DNA from: Polytrichum commune
Taxonomy: Eukaryota; Streptophyta; Polytrichopsida; Polytrichales; Polytrichaceae
Length of the DNA stretch: 64,000 bases
Direction of reading: 5' to 3'
Assembly (NCBI GenBank): GCA_950295325.1
Contig: OX485806.1
Coordinates: 38,256,001-38,320,000 of the forward strand
The notes under the pieces were generated by a model. That model saw nothing but the letters and a program-made list of their open reading frames with translations, was not told the DNA's origin and made no database searches. Both the position numbers and the translations under genes were made by a program. Each line of letters begins with the position of its first letter. Position 1 is the stretch's first letter. This document shows positions 1 through 11,790 of this stretch, one piece after another.

Positions 1-828
1 CTGGCCGATCTAGACATCCCAAAATCAAGCACTAAAACCCTCATGAAGTTGCCTTCATACAATGCATGTGGGATATCTCAACTCCCACTTCCCACAAACC
101 ATATGGGTTTATTTAAACCTTATTATTCATTCTTATGCCTCCATACAATGACTACGAGCAACCTATTGCTCTACCTTCAACACGTCCATCTAATATAACT
201 TACCATATTAAACTTGCCGACCTTAATGGAATCACAAGTTGCATTTGAGTGATATGGCCAACTTATACTTGGTTTTGTCATAATCTGCATTTAAAAAAAT
301 AAAAAAATAAAAAAATCCTCTTGACTTTTGCTAATGTTTTTGGCATGGATTATGATTCCACTCTCGATAGAGTCGTGAATGATTCACATTCAACAAACTT
401 TGGGGAAAATGCCGGTTAATCAAGAAGTAACAATCTAATCAATATGACAGTTGGAATCTCATTGTTGTAATATTGAGGTCTCATTTTGACCTTTTAGGTT
501 TGAAGAAAGAATCCTTAAATGAGTGAAAGAAAAATCTAAAACAAAGTTGCTATGTAAAATATTGTGGAATTTGCATAATGTAATCTGGTAACAAGATAAA
601 TAGGGATACCAAATTTTTCTGTAACAATTGTTGCATGTAAATTTGAACCCCCCCCCCCCCCCAAAAAAAATTATTGATGAAAGTTTTGTTGCTTTATTGA
701 GGTAGGAGTATATTTTCCATAGCTTAAATTAGGCACCTCATTGTACATCAAGACTAAAAGTTCATGGCAAACACCGAGAAAACACCTCTGAAGGGAAAGG
801 GGGGGGGGTGGATGCACTCAATGTAGGC
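1..828. other. AT-rich stretch, no gene seen
   Basis: I see no coding region, RNA gene or complete mobile element here. There is a homopolymer C run at about 649-662 followed by A, and a G run near 800. The stretch ends at the Mutator-like terminal sequence that starts at 829. Confidence 0.5.
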
Positions 829-1011
829 AGCCGGGGATTCGTGGCACTCAAGTAAAGTCATCCGGTAACAAAAATCGGATGAGTCCATCAAGAAGCTCAG
901 ATGGAGCTTACTTTAGTGAAACACCTCCGAGTTGGCATGTAAGACCTATTTTCTCCCTCATAGCTATTTTGTAAATATTAATTAGTTGGCAAGGGGCAAT
1001 GATATGGCCTT
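829..1011 (+). mobile_element. Solo left end of Mutator-like element
   Basis: The sequence CCGGGGATTCGTGGCACTCA followed by about 160 bp is nearly the same as the left ends of the copies at 2042 and 19417 (shared downstream words include AAGCTCGGATGGAGCTTACT and TTAGTTGGCAAGGGGCAATG). Similarity stops at about 1011. No matching right end with a target duplication was found for it. It may be a truncated copy, or the outer end of a composite that finishes at 3451. Confidence 0.65.
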
Positions 1012-1560
1012 GGATTCTCCGGAGGCGAAGTTTGTTGTCCGAGGCTTCGAGGTTGCCCAAGAAACTTGACCTCCATAAAACTCCCCTTCAAAAACGTGTC
1101 GCCACGTTGGCAACCATGTCATTTTTTCACCATTGTACAAAGTTCTCCACCAAAATGGACTCTCGGCCGTGCTGTAAACCACCACCAGACAAGAATGTCA
1201 CTCTCGACTAATCAAATTTCAAAATTCCCCTAGAATTCATGACCAGGGTGAACTTCTCCGTCAGGTGGTCCTACCTTTCCCACCAAAATTGACGCGATGA
1301 TTGTGCAATGGCACTTGAATAAAAGTTCCCTGACTTTGATGATGACACGAAACGTAATGTATTCCGTGAGGTACATCACATTAATAGGACTTCCAACAGC
1401 AGCAATCAACATACGGCTTGTGCAGACAGCCACACATCCAGGACCTGTACACACATGCATTGTCTGCAGACAGATAAGTTAGTGGGCTTGTGCAGACATC
1501 AACATGACACTTGCCTTGCAATTCTTAGTGTACAGACAACACTTCATGCATCCTATATAT
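1012..1560. other. Unassigned DNA between element ends
   Basis: About 550 bp of moderately GC-rich DNA lie between the solo Mutator-like end and the TA-flanked MITE. Short overlapping frames are open on both strands, but none matches a family I recognise. It could be host sequence carried by the surrounding element (a Pack-MULE-like arrangement), but nothing proves this. Confidence 0.35.
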
Positions 1561-1954
1561 TAAGGTAGGGGTGGCTATTTCCGTCCAAATTTCAGATGTG
1601 CCAATGGTAGTTGGGATGCTGAAACTATTTTTTTATAAATTTTGAGCGCTCCGCAAAGCTGGTGCAAGAGCAACTATGAAAAAATCAAAAATATCCAGCA
1701 TGTTTATGATTTCCTACAAATTTTTAAAGGAAACCTTGTAGACTGACCAACACTCGCACATAGGGTACGTGGTATATCCACAGGGTGGATTTCTAAAACC
1801 GATCGCTGGCAGCCAATGAAATGTTGGCAGCGCTGTGAACGGTAAAAGCACCTTGATAGGTGCTTTTGTAAACCCATGTAAAAGCACCTAAAAAGGTGCT
1901 TCCGACATAGGGGTCGACTTTACGACCCGCACAGAAATTGCCACCCCTACCTTA
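1561..1954. mobile_element. TA-flanked MITE with internal hairpins
   Basis: Terminal inverted repeats are 21 bp with one mismatch: TAAGGTAGGGGTGGC-(T/A)-ATTTC at 1561-1581 and its reverse complement at 1934-1954. The outermost TA on each side fits a TA target duplication (Tc1/mariner or Harbinger-type MITE). There is no coding capacity. The interior has two adjacent hairpins built from AAAAGCACCT (arms 1844-1853 with 1858-1867, and 1880-1889 with 1894-1901). The length of 394 bp is typical of a MITE. Confidence 0.75.
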
Positions 1955-2041
1955 AAAGCAGCTCCCAAGAATGGTCGTGCAGAGCAGTATTCTGTGGCAA
2001 AAGTAACTCTAGGGCCGTATTACTAATTACTCCACTGTAAC

Positions 2042-3451
2042 GGCCGGGGATTCGTGGCATTCAAGCAAAGTCACCCGGTAACGAAAATCGGCTGAGTCCA
2101 TCAAGAAGCTCGGATGGAGCTTACTGTAGTGAAACACCTCCAAGTTGGCATGTAAGACCTATTTTCTCCCTCATAGCTATTTTGTAAATATTGATTAGTT
2201 GGCAAGGGGCAATGATATGGCCTTGGATGCTCTAAGCCTATTTTCTGACCTCCCATGAGTTATTTCCAAGGCCATGATGTGGCTTTGAATTCCACATGGT
2301 TATTTTGATAAATATCGCAAGATATCAATGTGTGCAATATATATAATTATGACATGTTGTCATGAACATTGTTTTTGTTCATAATTCATTTATTTTGCAC
2401 GGGTGTGCTTGCTCAAACATTTGTAATATGTCAAAATAATATATATCACCTTATGATAAATCGGTGAACTCAAAAAATCAATTAAATAATATTTACTTAT
2501 TTACTTATTTACTTAAAATAACTAATATATACCATGTGACGAGGATAAATCATTACAATAATTCAGATAGGCTATAGTCATAAACTTATGATTTTCTGAG
2601 TATACCCCATCCATAACGTTGTCCCACAAGTCTAATTCCAAATAATATATCATTTATTTATACCTTATATTATATTACCTCAAAAATCATATTTATATTT
2701 ATATTTTTTTGTTCTATGTTTTCTATTCTATCTTCATTGTTTTATTTTTGTCATCTTATGAACACTTGCACTAATCTATCATTAGAATGACATATAATTT
2801 TAAATGGTAAGTCACAAAATTATAACCTCAATGTTAATGAGGATTTTGTAATGTTTTTTACCTCCAAGTTAATTACGTGCTTCATTGATGGTTTCACTTC
2901 TGGAATGGAATCCCAATCAATTGCTTATTTGCTAATTGGAAGTGCACATATATATTGGATTTTAGACCTTGAAGGTGAAGTGCATTCAATATGGGATTTG
3001 TAGTCAAGTGGCCTTCAAGAATACAAGGGTAATGTTTTTTTCGAAGTTGGGCAAGGCGGACAACAATTTTCAGTCGGGTTTAGAAAATTTCTAAGGGTTG
3101 CCCCAACCCGGATTTGATACCTCCGAAAGTTCGTGAGGGGTATTTAACATCCGCCCATGTTAATTTTTCTTAAAAATAACCGCATTAGTAGTGATAGGTT
3201 GGCAACACATGATGCCCCCACTTGCTTCTATATGAGGCATTGTTTATGTTTTTATGTCTATACCCCTTTATATTGATGCCTTAAATATTAGATTAGACTA
3301 GGATTTTTAAAACTACTAAAACTTGGTATTTTTGAAACCCTTGAGACAAGGAGCCGATGACGTATGGAAGTGTCTAAAGTGATTCATCTCATCCACGAAG
3401 ATGAATGAACTCTCACTAATGAGAATACATGAGTGCCACGAATCCCCGGCC
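2042..3451. mobile_element. Mutator-like non-autonomous element, about 1.4 kb
   Basis: It begins with GGCCGGGGATTCGTGGCA and ends with the inverted copy (TGCCACGAATCCCCGGCC up to 3451). Its interior is collinear with the element at 19417-20870, for example the shared text around CTGAGTATACCCCATCCATA (about 2597) and AATTGCTTATTTGCTAATTG (about 2919). No transposase ORF is visible. The flanks (CACTGTAAC left, CAATATATA right) do not match, so the target duplication is lost or the ends come from different events. Confidence 0.75.
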
Positions 3452-4050
3452 CAATATATATATAATCCATTAGTGGACCAATATTGGAATAATCATTGGC
3501 TGAGATCTCAGTGCACATATATACAAATATACAAGAAGAATTGCCTCTCCCGAGGACATTTCTAGATTTGAGGTTTTGTATTGGATGAATGCTTAACAAA
3601 TCTAACATTATTCAGCCATGTGGGTTGGTTTTGTGACCCCAAAATATGTCAATTATATTATGCGGGCCCTCGAACAAATTGGGAATATTTGTTATTCATA
3701 CATTGAGGTTGGACTTGGAAATTTGGGTGGAGTTGTACTCTCGACATTATGCGTAGGAAACACTGTTCATCCCAAGAATATTTGCACGATACATTGTTCA
3801 TCCCAACATTATTCCTTGAGATTTCTATTAATAAGAGATATATCATTAAAAAATGCCAACATTATTCGCAATATTCTTACTATTCAAACCGACACTATTC
3901 AACTGATAAGAACAGACCTCATCAAGATCAGCAAATTTTCGGTGTTGGCCTTAATCCAAGGCTTCGATAGGTCTTGGGGTGCCATGAATGTGTTGTGTAG
4001 ACGTAATCAACTTCGGATTGACTGGAATTGGAAAGGATTAAGAGATAGGT
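3452..4050. other. Intergenic AT-rich DNA, no gene seen
   Basis: A 144-codon frame is open on the plus strand from 3618. It is AT-rich, resembles no family I recognise and overlaps other open frames, so I do not call it a gene. Confidence 0.4.
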
Positions 4051-4640
4051 AGGTAGTGTTGGGGGCGGGGGTTGGGTGGCCTGGGGGTTGTCCTTGGCCG
4101 GTGGTTTGGGGGTGGTCCTTGGTTTGGTGGGTCGGGTGGGTTGTCTGTGGTGGCGTTGCTTGGTTGGCTCTTTTTACGTGGCGGTGTTTTCGCGCTCGAG
4201 GGGCCCCGCCTCCCCTCGGTGAGGGCGCGTCTTTCCTTTTGGCTTTATTCATTTGGCGTTTGTGTACCCAAGATGAATGAAGGGGTCGCGACCTCGGAGA
4301 CAGGGCGATCTCGGAGAACGAGAGGAGCGAGCAAGCTCGAGACGGGGAGCAGAGCGGTCGAGGAAGAGGGAAGACAGGGACAGGTGTCGCAAGGGGAGAG
4401 AATGCAGCCCACCGAAAGACGCTGGCGGGTAGGAGAGAACGGCTACATAGAGAGCAGGTGGCGGGTAGGAGAGAAGGCCCGGTCTGGGTACCCCTAGGCC
4501 GGGTATTTGAAGGCCCGGGAGCGGGCAGAGACGACGTGGGCGGCTCAGGAGTTGAAGAGACGCAATTAGGGTAGTTAGTGACCTAGCTTAGGTTTAGTGA
4601 GTGCCTGGCCGCCTTAGGGTGGGGATTAGTACGCTCAAAC
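4051..4640. other. GC-rich block of unknown nature
   Basis: Composition shifts abruptly to G/T-rich and then GA-rich sequence. It contains repeated GGTGGTTTGGGGGTGG-like words near 4100 and repeated TGGCGGGTAGGAGAGAA at about 4424-4440 and 4459-4475. Long open frames exist on both strands because the block is low in AT, but none looks like a protein. It may be the 5' part of the repeat whose GAAGAC-rich body follows. Confidence 0.35.
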
Positions 4641-5194
4641 AATGCCCTTTGGGAGATATATGAAAAGACTTATGGACGGCCAATTTTGGATGAATTTGAT
4701 TAACATTTCCGTTGCACAGTGAATGAACAAACTTTGGATGAACGGGGGGTTATAGATGATAACCGAAATTGCATGGCACATCTAGGAAATAGAAGGAATT
4801 GCAAACAATCTAATTCTCACGAACATCTATATTTAGCACATGTGAGTTCTGTAAATACGTTCGGCAGATCTATATTTAGACGGCAGCCTTGATTCATACT
4901 AAAATTAGCCTAATTAGACATTTGGCATTAGGGGCCACACCTAACCGCTAAATCAACCGATTATAAGATTTCAAAACCTATATAAAGGGGCACTACGGAC
5001 CCCTATAGCACCTCATTATTCATTTCAACAATCCAACGTGAGCGTCAAGAGGAGCATTATCGGGAGCGTTTTAACGAAAACCGATTTGGAGCTTATCGGG
5101 AGTGTTTTGACGACAACCGGAGCTTCGCGACTTTACTCGAGGAATTGAAGATCTTTTCGACAACCTTGAAGACTCTAAAACTTTTAGAGATATT
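4641..5194. other. Spacer before the 36-bp array, no gene seen
   Basis: Mixed-composition DNA with no recognisable coding or RNA feature. From about 5040 the words GAGCGT and GGGAGCGTTTT recur (for example at 5067 and 5098), leading into the tandem array. Confidence 0.35.
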
Positions 5195-5383
5195 TGAAGA
5201 CCTAAAGGATTGAAATATTATCCTCGAGCTTGAAGACCTAAAGGATTGAAATATTATCCTCGAGCTTGAATACCTAAAGGATTGAAATATTATCCTCGAG
5301 CTTGAAGATCTAAAGGATTGAAATATTATCCTCGAGCTTGAAGACTTAAAGGATTGAAATATTATCCTCGAGCTTGAAGACGA
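5195..5383. repeat. 36-bp tandem repeat, five copies
   Basis: The unit contains AAAGGATTGAAATATTATCC followed by TCGAGCTTGAAGACCT. Successive copies start at 5204, 5240, 5276, 5312 and 5348, exactly 36 bp apart, with only single-base differences. Because 36 is a multiple of 3, a 12-residue repeat appears in the minus-strand frame, but it is an artefact of the array rather than a gene. Confidence 0.9.
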
Positions 5384-6370
5384 CTGAAGGCCCGAGGCTG
5401 AGGGACCACGAGGCCGCAAGGCATGGAGACGAAGACCGAAGACTTAGCGATATTTGAAGATACTCGAAGACGAACGGCTTCGAGTTTGAAGACGACTCGA
5501 AGCCCGAATTTAGACTGAGAGCCCGCGATACTGAAGGCCCGCGGATTGGAGACCGCCACTGGAGGACCGCGGAACCAGACGGCGAGTTTACGAGACTTGA
5601 AGATTGATTCATAACGAATCCGAAGACTTGGAGATTTGAAGACCCCTTTTGGGTGAGCCTTGAAGATTGAAGGCCCGCGGTACTGAGGGACCACAAGACC
5701 GTAGGAGCGAAGACTAAAGACCTATGAAGTACTTGAAGACTTGATTGAAGACTTTTGAAGACCGGGAGAACATGGAAAACTAAAGGACCACAAGACTGAG
5801 GGCCCATGAGACTGGAGGACCGAGAAGACTTTAGGACTTGAAGGTCTTTCCAAAAGATTTCGCACTCAAAAGACTACAAGACCTTGAAGACCCTAAAAGC
5901 CATGTTCAAGAATTGGGGGACTGAGGGCCCGCAGGACCGGAGGACCGCAAGCCTAAGACCAAGGCCCCGCAAGATCAAAGACACTTTTGGAGACCGGATT
6001 TAAGGAGTTTATAAACCAAGGTCTAAGATACTTTTGGGACTAAGGAGAAGTCAACATATCAAAGGCTAAGATACCTTAGAAACTAAGGTATTCTTTAGAA
6101 GACTAAGGAGATTTCCTAAAGGATCTCGAGATCGATGTACTTTGAAGAAAATAGGAAGGTCGGAGAAGATCCTTTCAAGGAATTTAGATTGAGAGAAGTG
6201 TTCGAGGACGAAGAATTAAAACTCTCATGATTAGAGAATACAAAGAGAAACCAGACAAAAGAAACTTTAAGAGATTGAAGACATGGAGAGGGCTACAAGC
6301 CATCATTCGAGAATAAGAGAATTTGAAGACCATCCATTAGTCAGTCTTTCATGAAAGTTAGTATATCATA
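5384..6370. repeat. GAAGAC-rich purine tract
   Basis: About 1 kb is dominated by variants of GAAGAC, GAGGACCG and GGCCCGC on the plus strand. It looks like degenerate expansion of a short unit and follows directly from the 36-bp array. A sequence with the complementary bias (GTCTT-rich) and shared flanking text lies in opposite orientation at about 44.7-46.2 kb, so both are probably copies of one dispersed element. Confidence 0.65.
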
Positions 6371-6731
6371 AATGGATTACTAAAATGACTTATGAGATTG
6401 TGTACTTTGATTGAGGATTTAGAATTGGAAATGAAATTGAAGAATGTTTTGATACCATTACATTAATTGCAAAAGCACTCTTTATGTTCAAAACACTTAA
6501 CCTCGACATTAGGATTTCGGGGAACATAAGCTTGAAAGCTTAGGATACTTTCTCCTTAGGGATTCATCCAAGAGGAAACACCTTCAAAAGTTAATTTAGA
6601 TAAGTGTAGTGTTCATGTAAACCGGTCAGCAGCGGGTTACACCGTCTAAGTTGCTGAGGGTTGAAGGTGACCTCGACAGCGTTGGCCGGGTTGGCCTTCT
6701 GTCTCAAAAAAAAAAAAAAAAAAAAAAAAAC
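6371..6731 (+). mobile_element. Retroposon-like 3' end with poly(A)
   Basis: The segment ends GGGTTGGCCTTCTGTCTC followed by 24 or more A (to about 6730). A near-identical end (GTTGGCCTTTTGTCTC then A) occurs at about 45116-45137. The preceding text GGGTTACACCGTCTAAG (6633-6649) recurs in inverted orientation near 44680. The A tail suggests RNA-mediated insertion. I cannot tell a SINE from a truncated longer element. Confidence 0.5.
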
Positions 6732-7927
6732 CGACACTATTCATTATTTGCATTGGCGTCAGTTCTTTCTTATTTTAAAAGTTTCTTCCCGTGAAGGTAA
6801 GATAGTGGAAGCCCATGTGAGATGCTCAATATAGATTGGAACACAACCGTGCAACTAAATAATGTTTAGAAAGCGAAACCCAAGAAAGAAGGATTTTTCC
6901 TTACATTAATCATTGACCGGGCCTTACCTTTGGGTGGCATATATATCCACCGTGCATGCACTAGTAGGAAAGGGGGGGGGGGTAAACAAAACACCTTCGA
7001 ATGATACCATCGTGTACACACTCATGGCTCATGAATGCATAGGGTGCGTTCATGACATGTGACCACACCTACTACCGTAGTGAGCGCACATAGGAAATGT
7101 TTTTCACTCATGTTGCACTTCTAACCCCATCTCAACCACACTATTACCTCCTCCTCCTAAAGTTAGTGTGTGTTACTATTTGGGAGTTACGCAGTGCTAA
7201 ATATGTTCAACGAGAATGTAATATTCCACCAAGCAAAGTCCTTGATGTTCTATAATGTCCAAGCAACTCATTGAATTTTTGTTCGTTAAAAATGAACTCT
7301 TGAGTAAGATGCTATTGCATTGCGTAACTCCGAACAATATCACCCACTAATTGGGATAATCAATGTAGTGTATGAGAAGTTAATTACAAGCTTTAACTAC
7401 AAAGGTTACCTACACTAATATGTGCAATTAGGTTGCCCCATGCTAATATATCAACATTCCATACTATTTAAATAACTACTACTACTACTACAATAATAAT
7501 AAAAATGTAATATCTACTATAAATTATATTATAGTTTCTATACGGACTAATGAACAAAGAGAAACATTTTTGTAATCTAGTTTTCACCCAAGATAAGTGG
7601 ATGGGTAAGGAGGCGACCTATTTACAAAGGCAACCTAATTGCACATACCAGTGCAATGAAAAGGAAGAACCGACCGCAACTTACAGATGAAGTTGAGTTT
7701 GAGAAATCACAGGTTGAGAAGTTCAAGTCTTCAAGAAAATTGTAGATCATTTTAGAGGCATCTAAAGTATATACCTCGAATTAATAAAGAAAAAATCAAG
7801 CTCCCAACATGTAACTGGTTGGGCTTGGAAACATTAGGAATTTTGACCCATTATGCCTAAAAACCTGCCCGGGCACTGTACCAAAGTACAAAGCTCTGCG
7901 AGGTCGAAGCACGTGGTCTTCATGTAT
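6732..7927. other. Intergenic DNA, no gene seen
   Basis: AT-rich DNA with a G run at about 6973 and CTA/ATA simple repeats near 7480. No coding or RNA feature is supported. Confidence 0.45.
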
Positions 7928-8172
7928 GGCCGGGGATTCGTGGCACTCAAGTAAAATCATCCGTGCGGATGAAAAAAACACATGAATAATCTAAATGGCT
8001 ATTTTTGGGCAATTTGATTCCGGAAATAGAGTCAAAGGCCCCGAATTAGTCTAGTGACGTCACATTCAAATGAATCGGCCCTCAACCCCATAGGGGGGCT
8101 TTTTTTTTGGAGCCACTTCATCCACGATATCTTGGATGGATGATTTTACTTGAGTGCCACGAATCCCCAGCC
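7928..8172. mobile_element. Mutator-type MITE, 245 bp, with 9-bp target duplication
   Basis: Terminal repeats extend about 35 bp (start GGCCGGGGATTCGTGGCACT, continuing CAAGTAAAATCATCC), with one mismatch near the tip of the right end. Perfect 9-bp duplications TTCATGTAT flank it (7919-7927 and 8173-8181). A 9-bp duplication is characteristic of the Mutator superfamily. It shares its ends with the 1.4-kb copies and has no coding capacity. Confidence 0.93.
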
Positions 8173-9293
8173 TTCATGTATGTAATAATACAACCATTGT
8201 ACTTAGATGGCCATGGTGTGGGGTCTTCGAAAAGGCGCTCAGGTGAGCACCATGAGGTAAGCAGTTCCAATCCTAGCTTTGTAACTAAGCATCACATTTC
8301 TCTCTCTGTCTTTCCACGATTACTAGATGATTAGTTAGTTGAGATTGGAGGGCCTTCCCTTGGTTGCAAGAGCGAGGTAGGCTGCTTACCTCACTCGAGC
8401 TTTTTACGAATTTATCTACTAGGTTTACCTCACCTAGTTTTGGTACTTACTGCGTGCCTGATGTTGATGATTACTTCCCCTAGCAGTAGACCACGTTCGG
8501 AATGACACCAATTTGACATGGCCATGGCTACCCCGCATGGAATTTGACACATTTTAGATTGGTTAAAATGATGTCATTTTAGTGTTACCACACGTATTGA
8601 TGGAATTTGCAGAAAGATTTGAATCCACTTGTAAAGTACGCATAATCACATCGCAATAGATATCTCATGACCAAGTTCGATTATCTTAGGGTAGAGGGTG
8701 CTTAAAGCGACTTTAAGCTATTGCACATACATATGGATATGTGGTTGATACAGAAGGAATTTGTGATTAGCCTTTGGGTTGTAAATAGGTACAAAGAAAA
8801 AGAAAAAAAAACTCAAGTGAAATTTCTATGAATATTCAAAGTCAAACCCACTAGCTTCTTCAAATAAATCCGTAGGCCCCACGTATGACGACCTTTGCAT
8901 ATGATGAGGACCCCCACCTCCATTGCACGTGGCAAAAAAACTAGGCTTTGTTTTGCACACATTCACATAGGGCATTCCCCAAGACCCAAGTTGCCATGAA
9001 AGTGGAGGGGGTGTTAAATGGTTGCTCTTTACGAGTAGCCCACTTCTCCTCAATTATGAATCACGCAATTAGTACGGGTTGGTTAGCAAATCCAATTTGA
9101 GGCCGTAACCACTTTTCACGTTACTCTTGAAATATGAGGCCATGTCCCTGTCCACCTGGCTTTGGAGCTAACACCATGTACATTCATGTGAATTCTTTGT
9201 AGCTTAGAAGAGAATCAGGCCTGAGAACCCTCTGTCCAGGGTTCTCTAATGTCAAGTGGAGAGAGATTTTAAGAGCATTCTCTCACAACGACC
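8173..9293. other. Intergenic DNA, no gene seen
   Basis: No supported gene. The part from about 9050 has words also found at 14.9-15.6 kb (AATTAGTACGGG, GGTTAGCAAATCC), so it is probably degraded repeat. Confidence 0.4.
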
Positions 9294-9295
9294 TA

Positions 9296-9676
9296 AGGTA
9301 GATGTGCTTTAGATGGAGACTCTTCTACATGCACATGCTTCTCATAGAATATGAAACATGCTATTAGCGTGACATAATTAGCGAATCCAAATCGTGACCA
9401 TAGTCATTTGTCTCATAATTTTCAGAGTCAATGTGAATATCTTATTCATTGTCAAAGTGAAGATTCTCCTACTCATTAAGTGGTCATATAAGTTCAACCC
9501 ACAATCGTGTTGACCATTGAACTTAGAATGGTCAACATATTTTGAGTTAGTAGTCCAATCCTTGGTAGACGCGTGTCTTTGTTTTTTTATGTTTGTTCTT
9601 AGATGTGAACCTAATCATATACAACTCAATATACGTGCCCAAATGATTTCTATGTTCAATTTAGGCACATCTACCT
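9296..9676. mobile_element. MITE of the AGGTAGATGTGC family
   Basis: Terminal repeats are AGGTAGATGTGC at the left and GCACATCTACCT at the right, with TA on both outer sides (9294-9295, 9677-9678). The interior words AAAGTGAAGATTCTC and TAGTCCAATC recur in partial copies at about 11.6, 14.9, 15.3 and 31.7 kb, so this is the best-preserved member of a dispersed family. Length is 381 bp with no ORF. Confidence 0.75.
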
Positions 9677-9678
9677 TA

Positions 9679-11464
9679 TGTTGGAACTTCTTGTAGCTTC
9701 TTCATAATAAAAATCATAATATTAAAAGGTTAAGAAATATTACACCAATGGTTTCAACTACTATTCATCATTAGAATATGTGGACGGTGATGTGGATTCG
9801 TGTACATTTTGTAGAGTTGACCTATATTATTACCCATTACTTTTACAGTTGTATGACAAAGAAGGGGTATCTCGCTTCAAGTGAAACTCCACTCAAACAC
9901 TTCTTAAGTTTTGACGTTAGAATGTGGATCCTTGCTATTGCGGTAAGAATTGGCTTTGTACAAGGCTCCAATAAAATTGTTCACACTAGCTTCAAGCTCA
10001 TAAAACTATGCATAGGTACAAATCACTGCAAAAAATCCAAATTCCCATGGAAACTGCTTGGACATTAAAGGATTAAGAAACATATTTTTGCAATACTTTG
10101 TAATTTCCTTCATATTTTGTTTTTCCCCTTGCAGTTACATGTGCATTTTTGATGGTGTGTACAATTTACAAGTCCCTAGCTATTGAAGATGTAGTAAGTT
10201 AGGGTTGACCAAGATTGATTGGTTCTATAGATGCCCTCTTCAAAATTACATGCAAATCAACCACTACACACACAACTCCATAACACTAGTTGTGGAACTA
10301 CAACCACAAGGAGCTTCGGGCAATTTAGCACCTAGGAACATGTGGTAAAACTCATAAATCCTTGGGAATAGGCCTCGTTGGGTTATGTAGGGGGGCTTTG
10401 TTGGGAACGGCAAAATCTATCCCAATCTTGAGGTCTATATCTTAATTTTGCCAATTTGCTATCATCATCCCAGTTGTCCCATATTTATCCAAAGATATTT
10501 ATTATGAAAATTTCACATTCATCCAAGATTCAACCCATATTATAATCAACCTTTGATGAAACATGATCACATAAACATGCAAATCTATAATAAGAAGTGC
10601 TTCACCCACGGGCGTTTCTAGATTAATTGAGGTTTTATAAGGGGATGAAAACCAATGATAAAACTCAAAATCTATAATGATTCACCGGGAAAAATATTTT
10701 TCATTACATCAACACCGATCCCATAAGTTAATAGTCATGTTTCCATGTGGCATTTATTTTGAACCACATTGATTATCCCAATTAGTGCATGTGGTACCAA
10801 TTACGGGAACACTCAATATTTTGCCATGTCTCTAGATTAGTTAAAGGTTGAATTGTTTTACCAAGTGATACTAAATTCATGAATACATGCTCATTTACCA
10901 CACACTTCAAGGAAATTAGTGCGTGCTCTAAGGTGCTTGAAGAGTGATAAAGATGATTATGTGCAAACACATGGTTGTTAGTGAACAATTCCAATATGAA
11001 TATGTTGGTACTTTGCTATGAATAGTATTTTCAATATATAGTGCCGAGATGAGCAGTGCTTCCTAGATCTTTTGGTGGCACTAATTTCATAGCGTGAGGC
11101 TATTTAGTATCACCTTCGCTAATTACCCACGCACACTATCAACACTCCCTCACTAAATATGATATTCAGTGTAGTTGCTTCAAAGCTTCAGACAGTGGAC
11201 TCTATCTCAAGAATATTCTCCAACACTAAGCCATGTTGGAGCTTCTCCGAGCTTCTTCAAGTCAATATGTTAATGAGGATAATTTTCGAGGAGAACTTGA
11301 AAGCTACAAAAGCTTAGTATTGTCAATGTATGTTTGCATCTTCCAACTCAAACGCAAGAACCAAGGAGTAATGTAGATTACGATTTCCAAAGCCTATGGC
11401 AGTGAATCGTGCAATAGAAGCATGTAACAGAAATACACTGGAACTCGTGGAATCGGCCGCTGTC
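9679..11464. other. Intergenic DNA, no gene seen
   Basis: AT-rich DNA with several short frames (one of 96 codons at 9778) that match no family I recognise. A fragment at about 11137-11165 (CACTAAATATGATATTCAGTGTAG) resembles the ends of the CTACACTAAATATG MITEs. Confidence 0.4.
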
Positions 11465-11790
11465 ACATATTCCTCACCCTTCCTCCAGATGAGTGGTTGT
11501 GCAGCTTTACTGCCTTTGGAGCAAAATAAGGTAAGTGGCCACTTTCTGGATTGGATTGGGAATTGTCTCATCTGGTTAGCAATGCGATGAATCATGAAGA
11601 TTGTCATTTCAAGCTTCAGAATTGGAGTTTCATGAGATGCAGAGGGTTATGAGAGGTCAAAGTGAAGATTCTCTTCAAACCATCACATAGGCTCTCCCAA
11701 TTGTGATGTTCACTATTGAATTTAGAATGGTGTCATACTGTGAGCACGTAGTCCAATCTCATAGTAAAATGCGTCATTCTTGGCATCAAG
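11465..11790 (+). repeat. Dispersed repeat, copy 1
   Basis: About 320 bp here match 31608-31915 nearly base for base. Shared words include GAGCAAAATAAGGTAAGTGG, CATTTCAAGCTTCAGAATTG and CACATAGGCTCTCCCAATTG. The 3' half also resembles the interior of the AGGTAGATGTGC MITE family. A 64-codon plus-strand frame inside it is not conserved as protein evidence. Confidence 0.7.

Noticed and set aside
829-3451. Single 2.6-kb Mutator-like element from 829 to 3451
   Set aside because: The internal end at 2042 starts a segment collinear with the complete element at 19417, and the flanks of 829 and 3451 do not form a clear 9-bp duplication.
3618-4052. 144-codon plus-strand frame
   Set aside because: AT-rich composition, no family resemblance, overlapping frames on the other strand and an adjacent transposon end. 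Probably chance.
5195-5383. CRISPR-like regular repeat
   Set aside because: The 36-bp units abut without unique spacers, and the window is clearly eukaryotic.
5093-5807. Minus-strand frames of 108-153 codons
   Set aside because: They arise from the 36-bp array and the purine-biased tract; the repeated SRIIFQSFRSS peptide follows from the DNA period.
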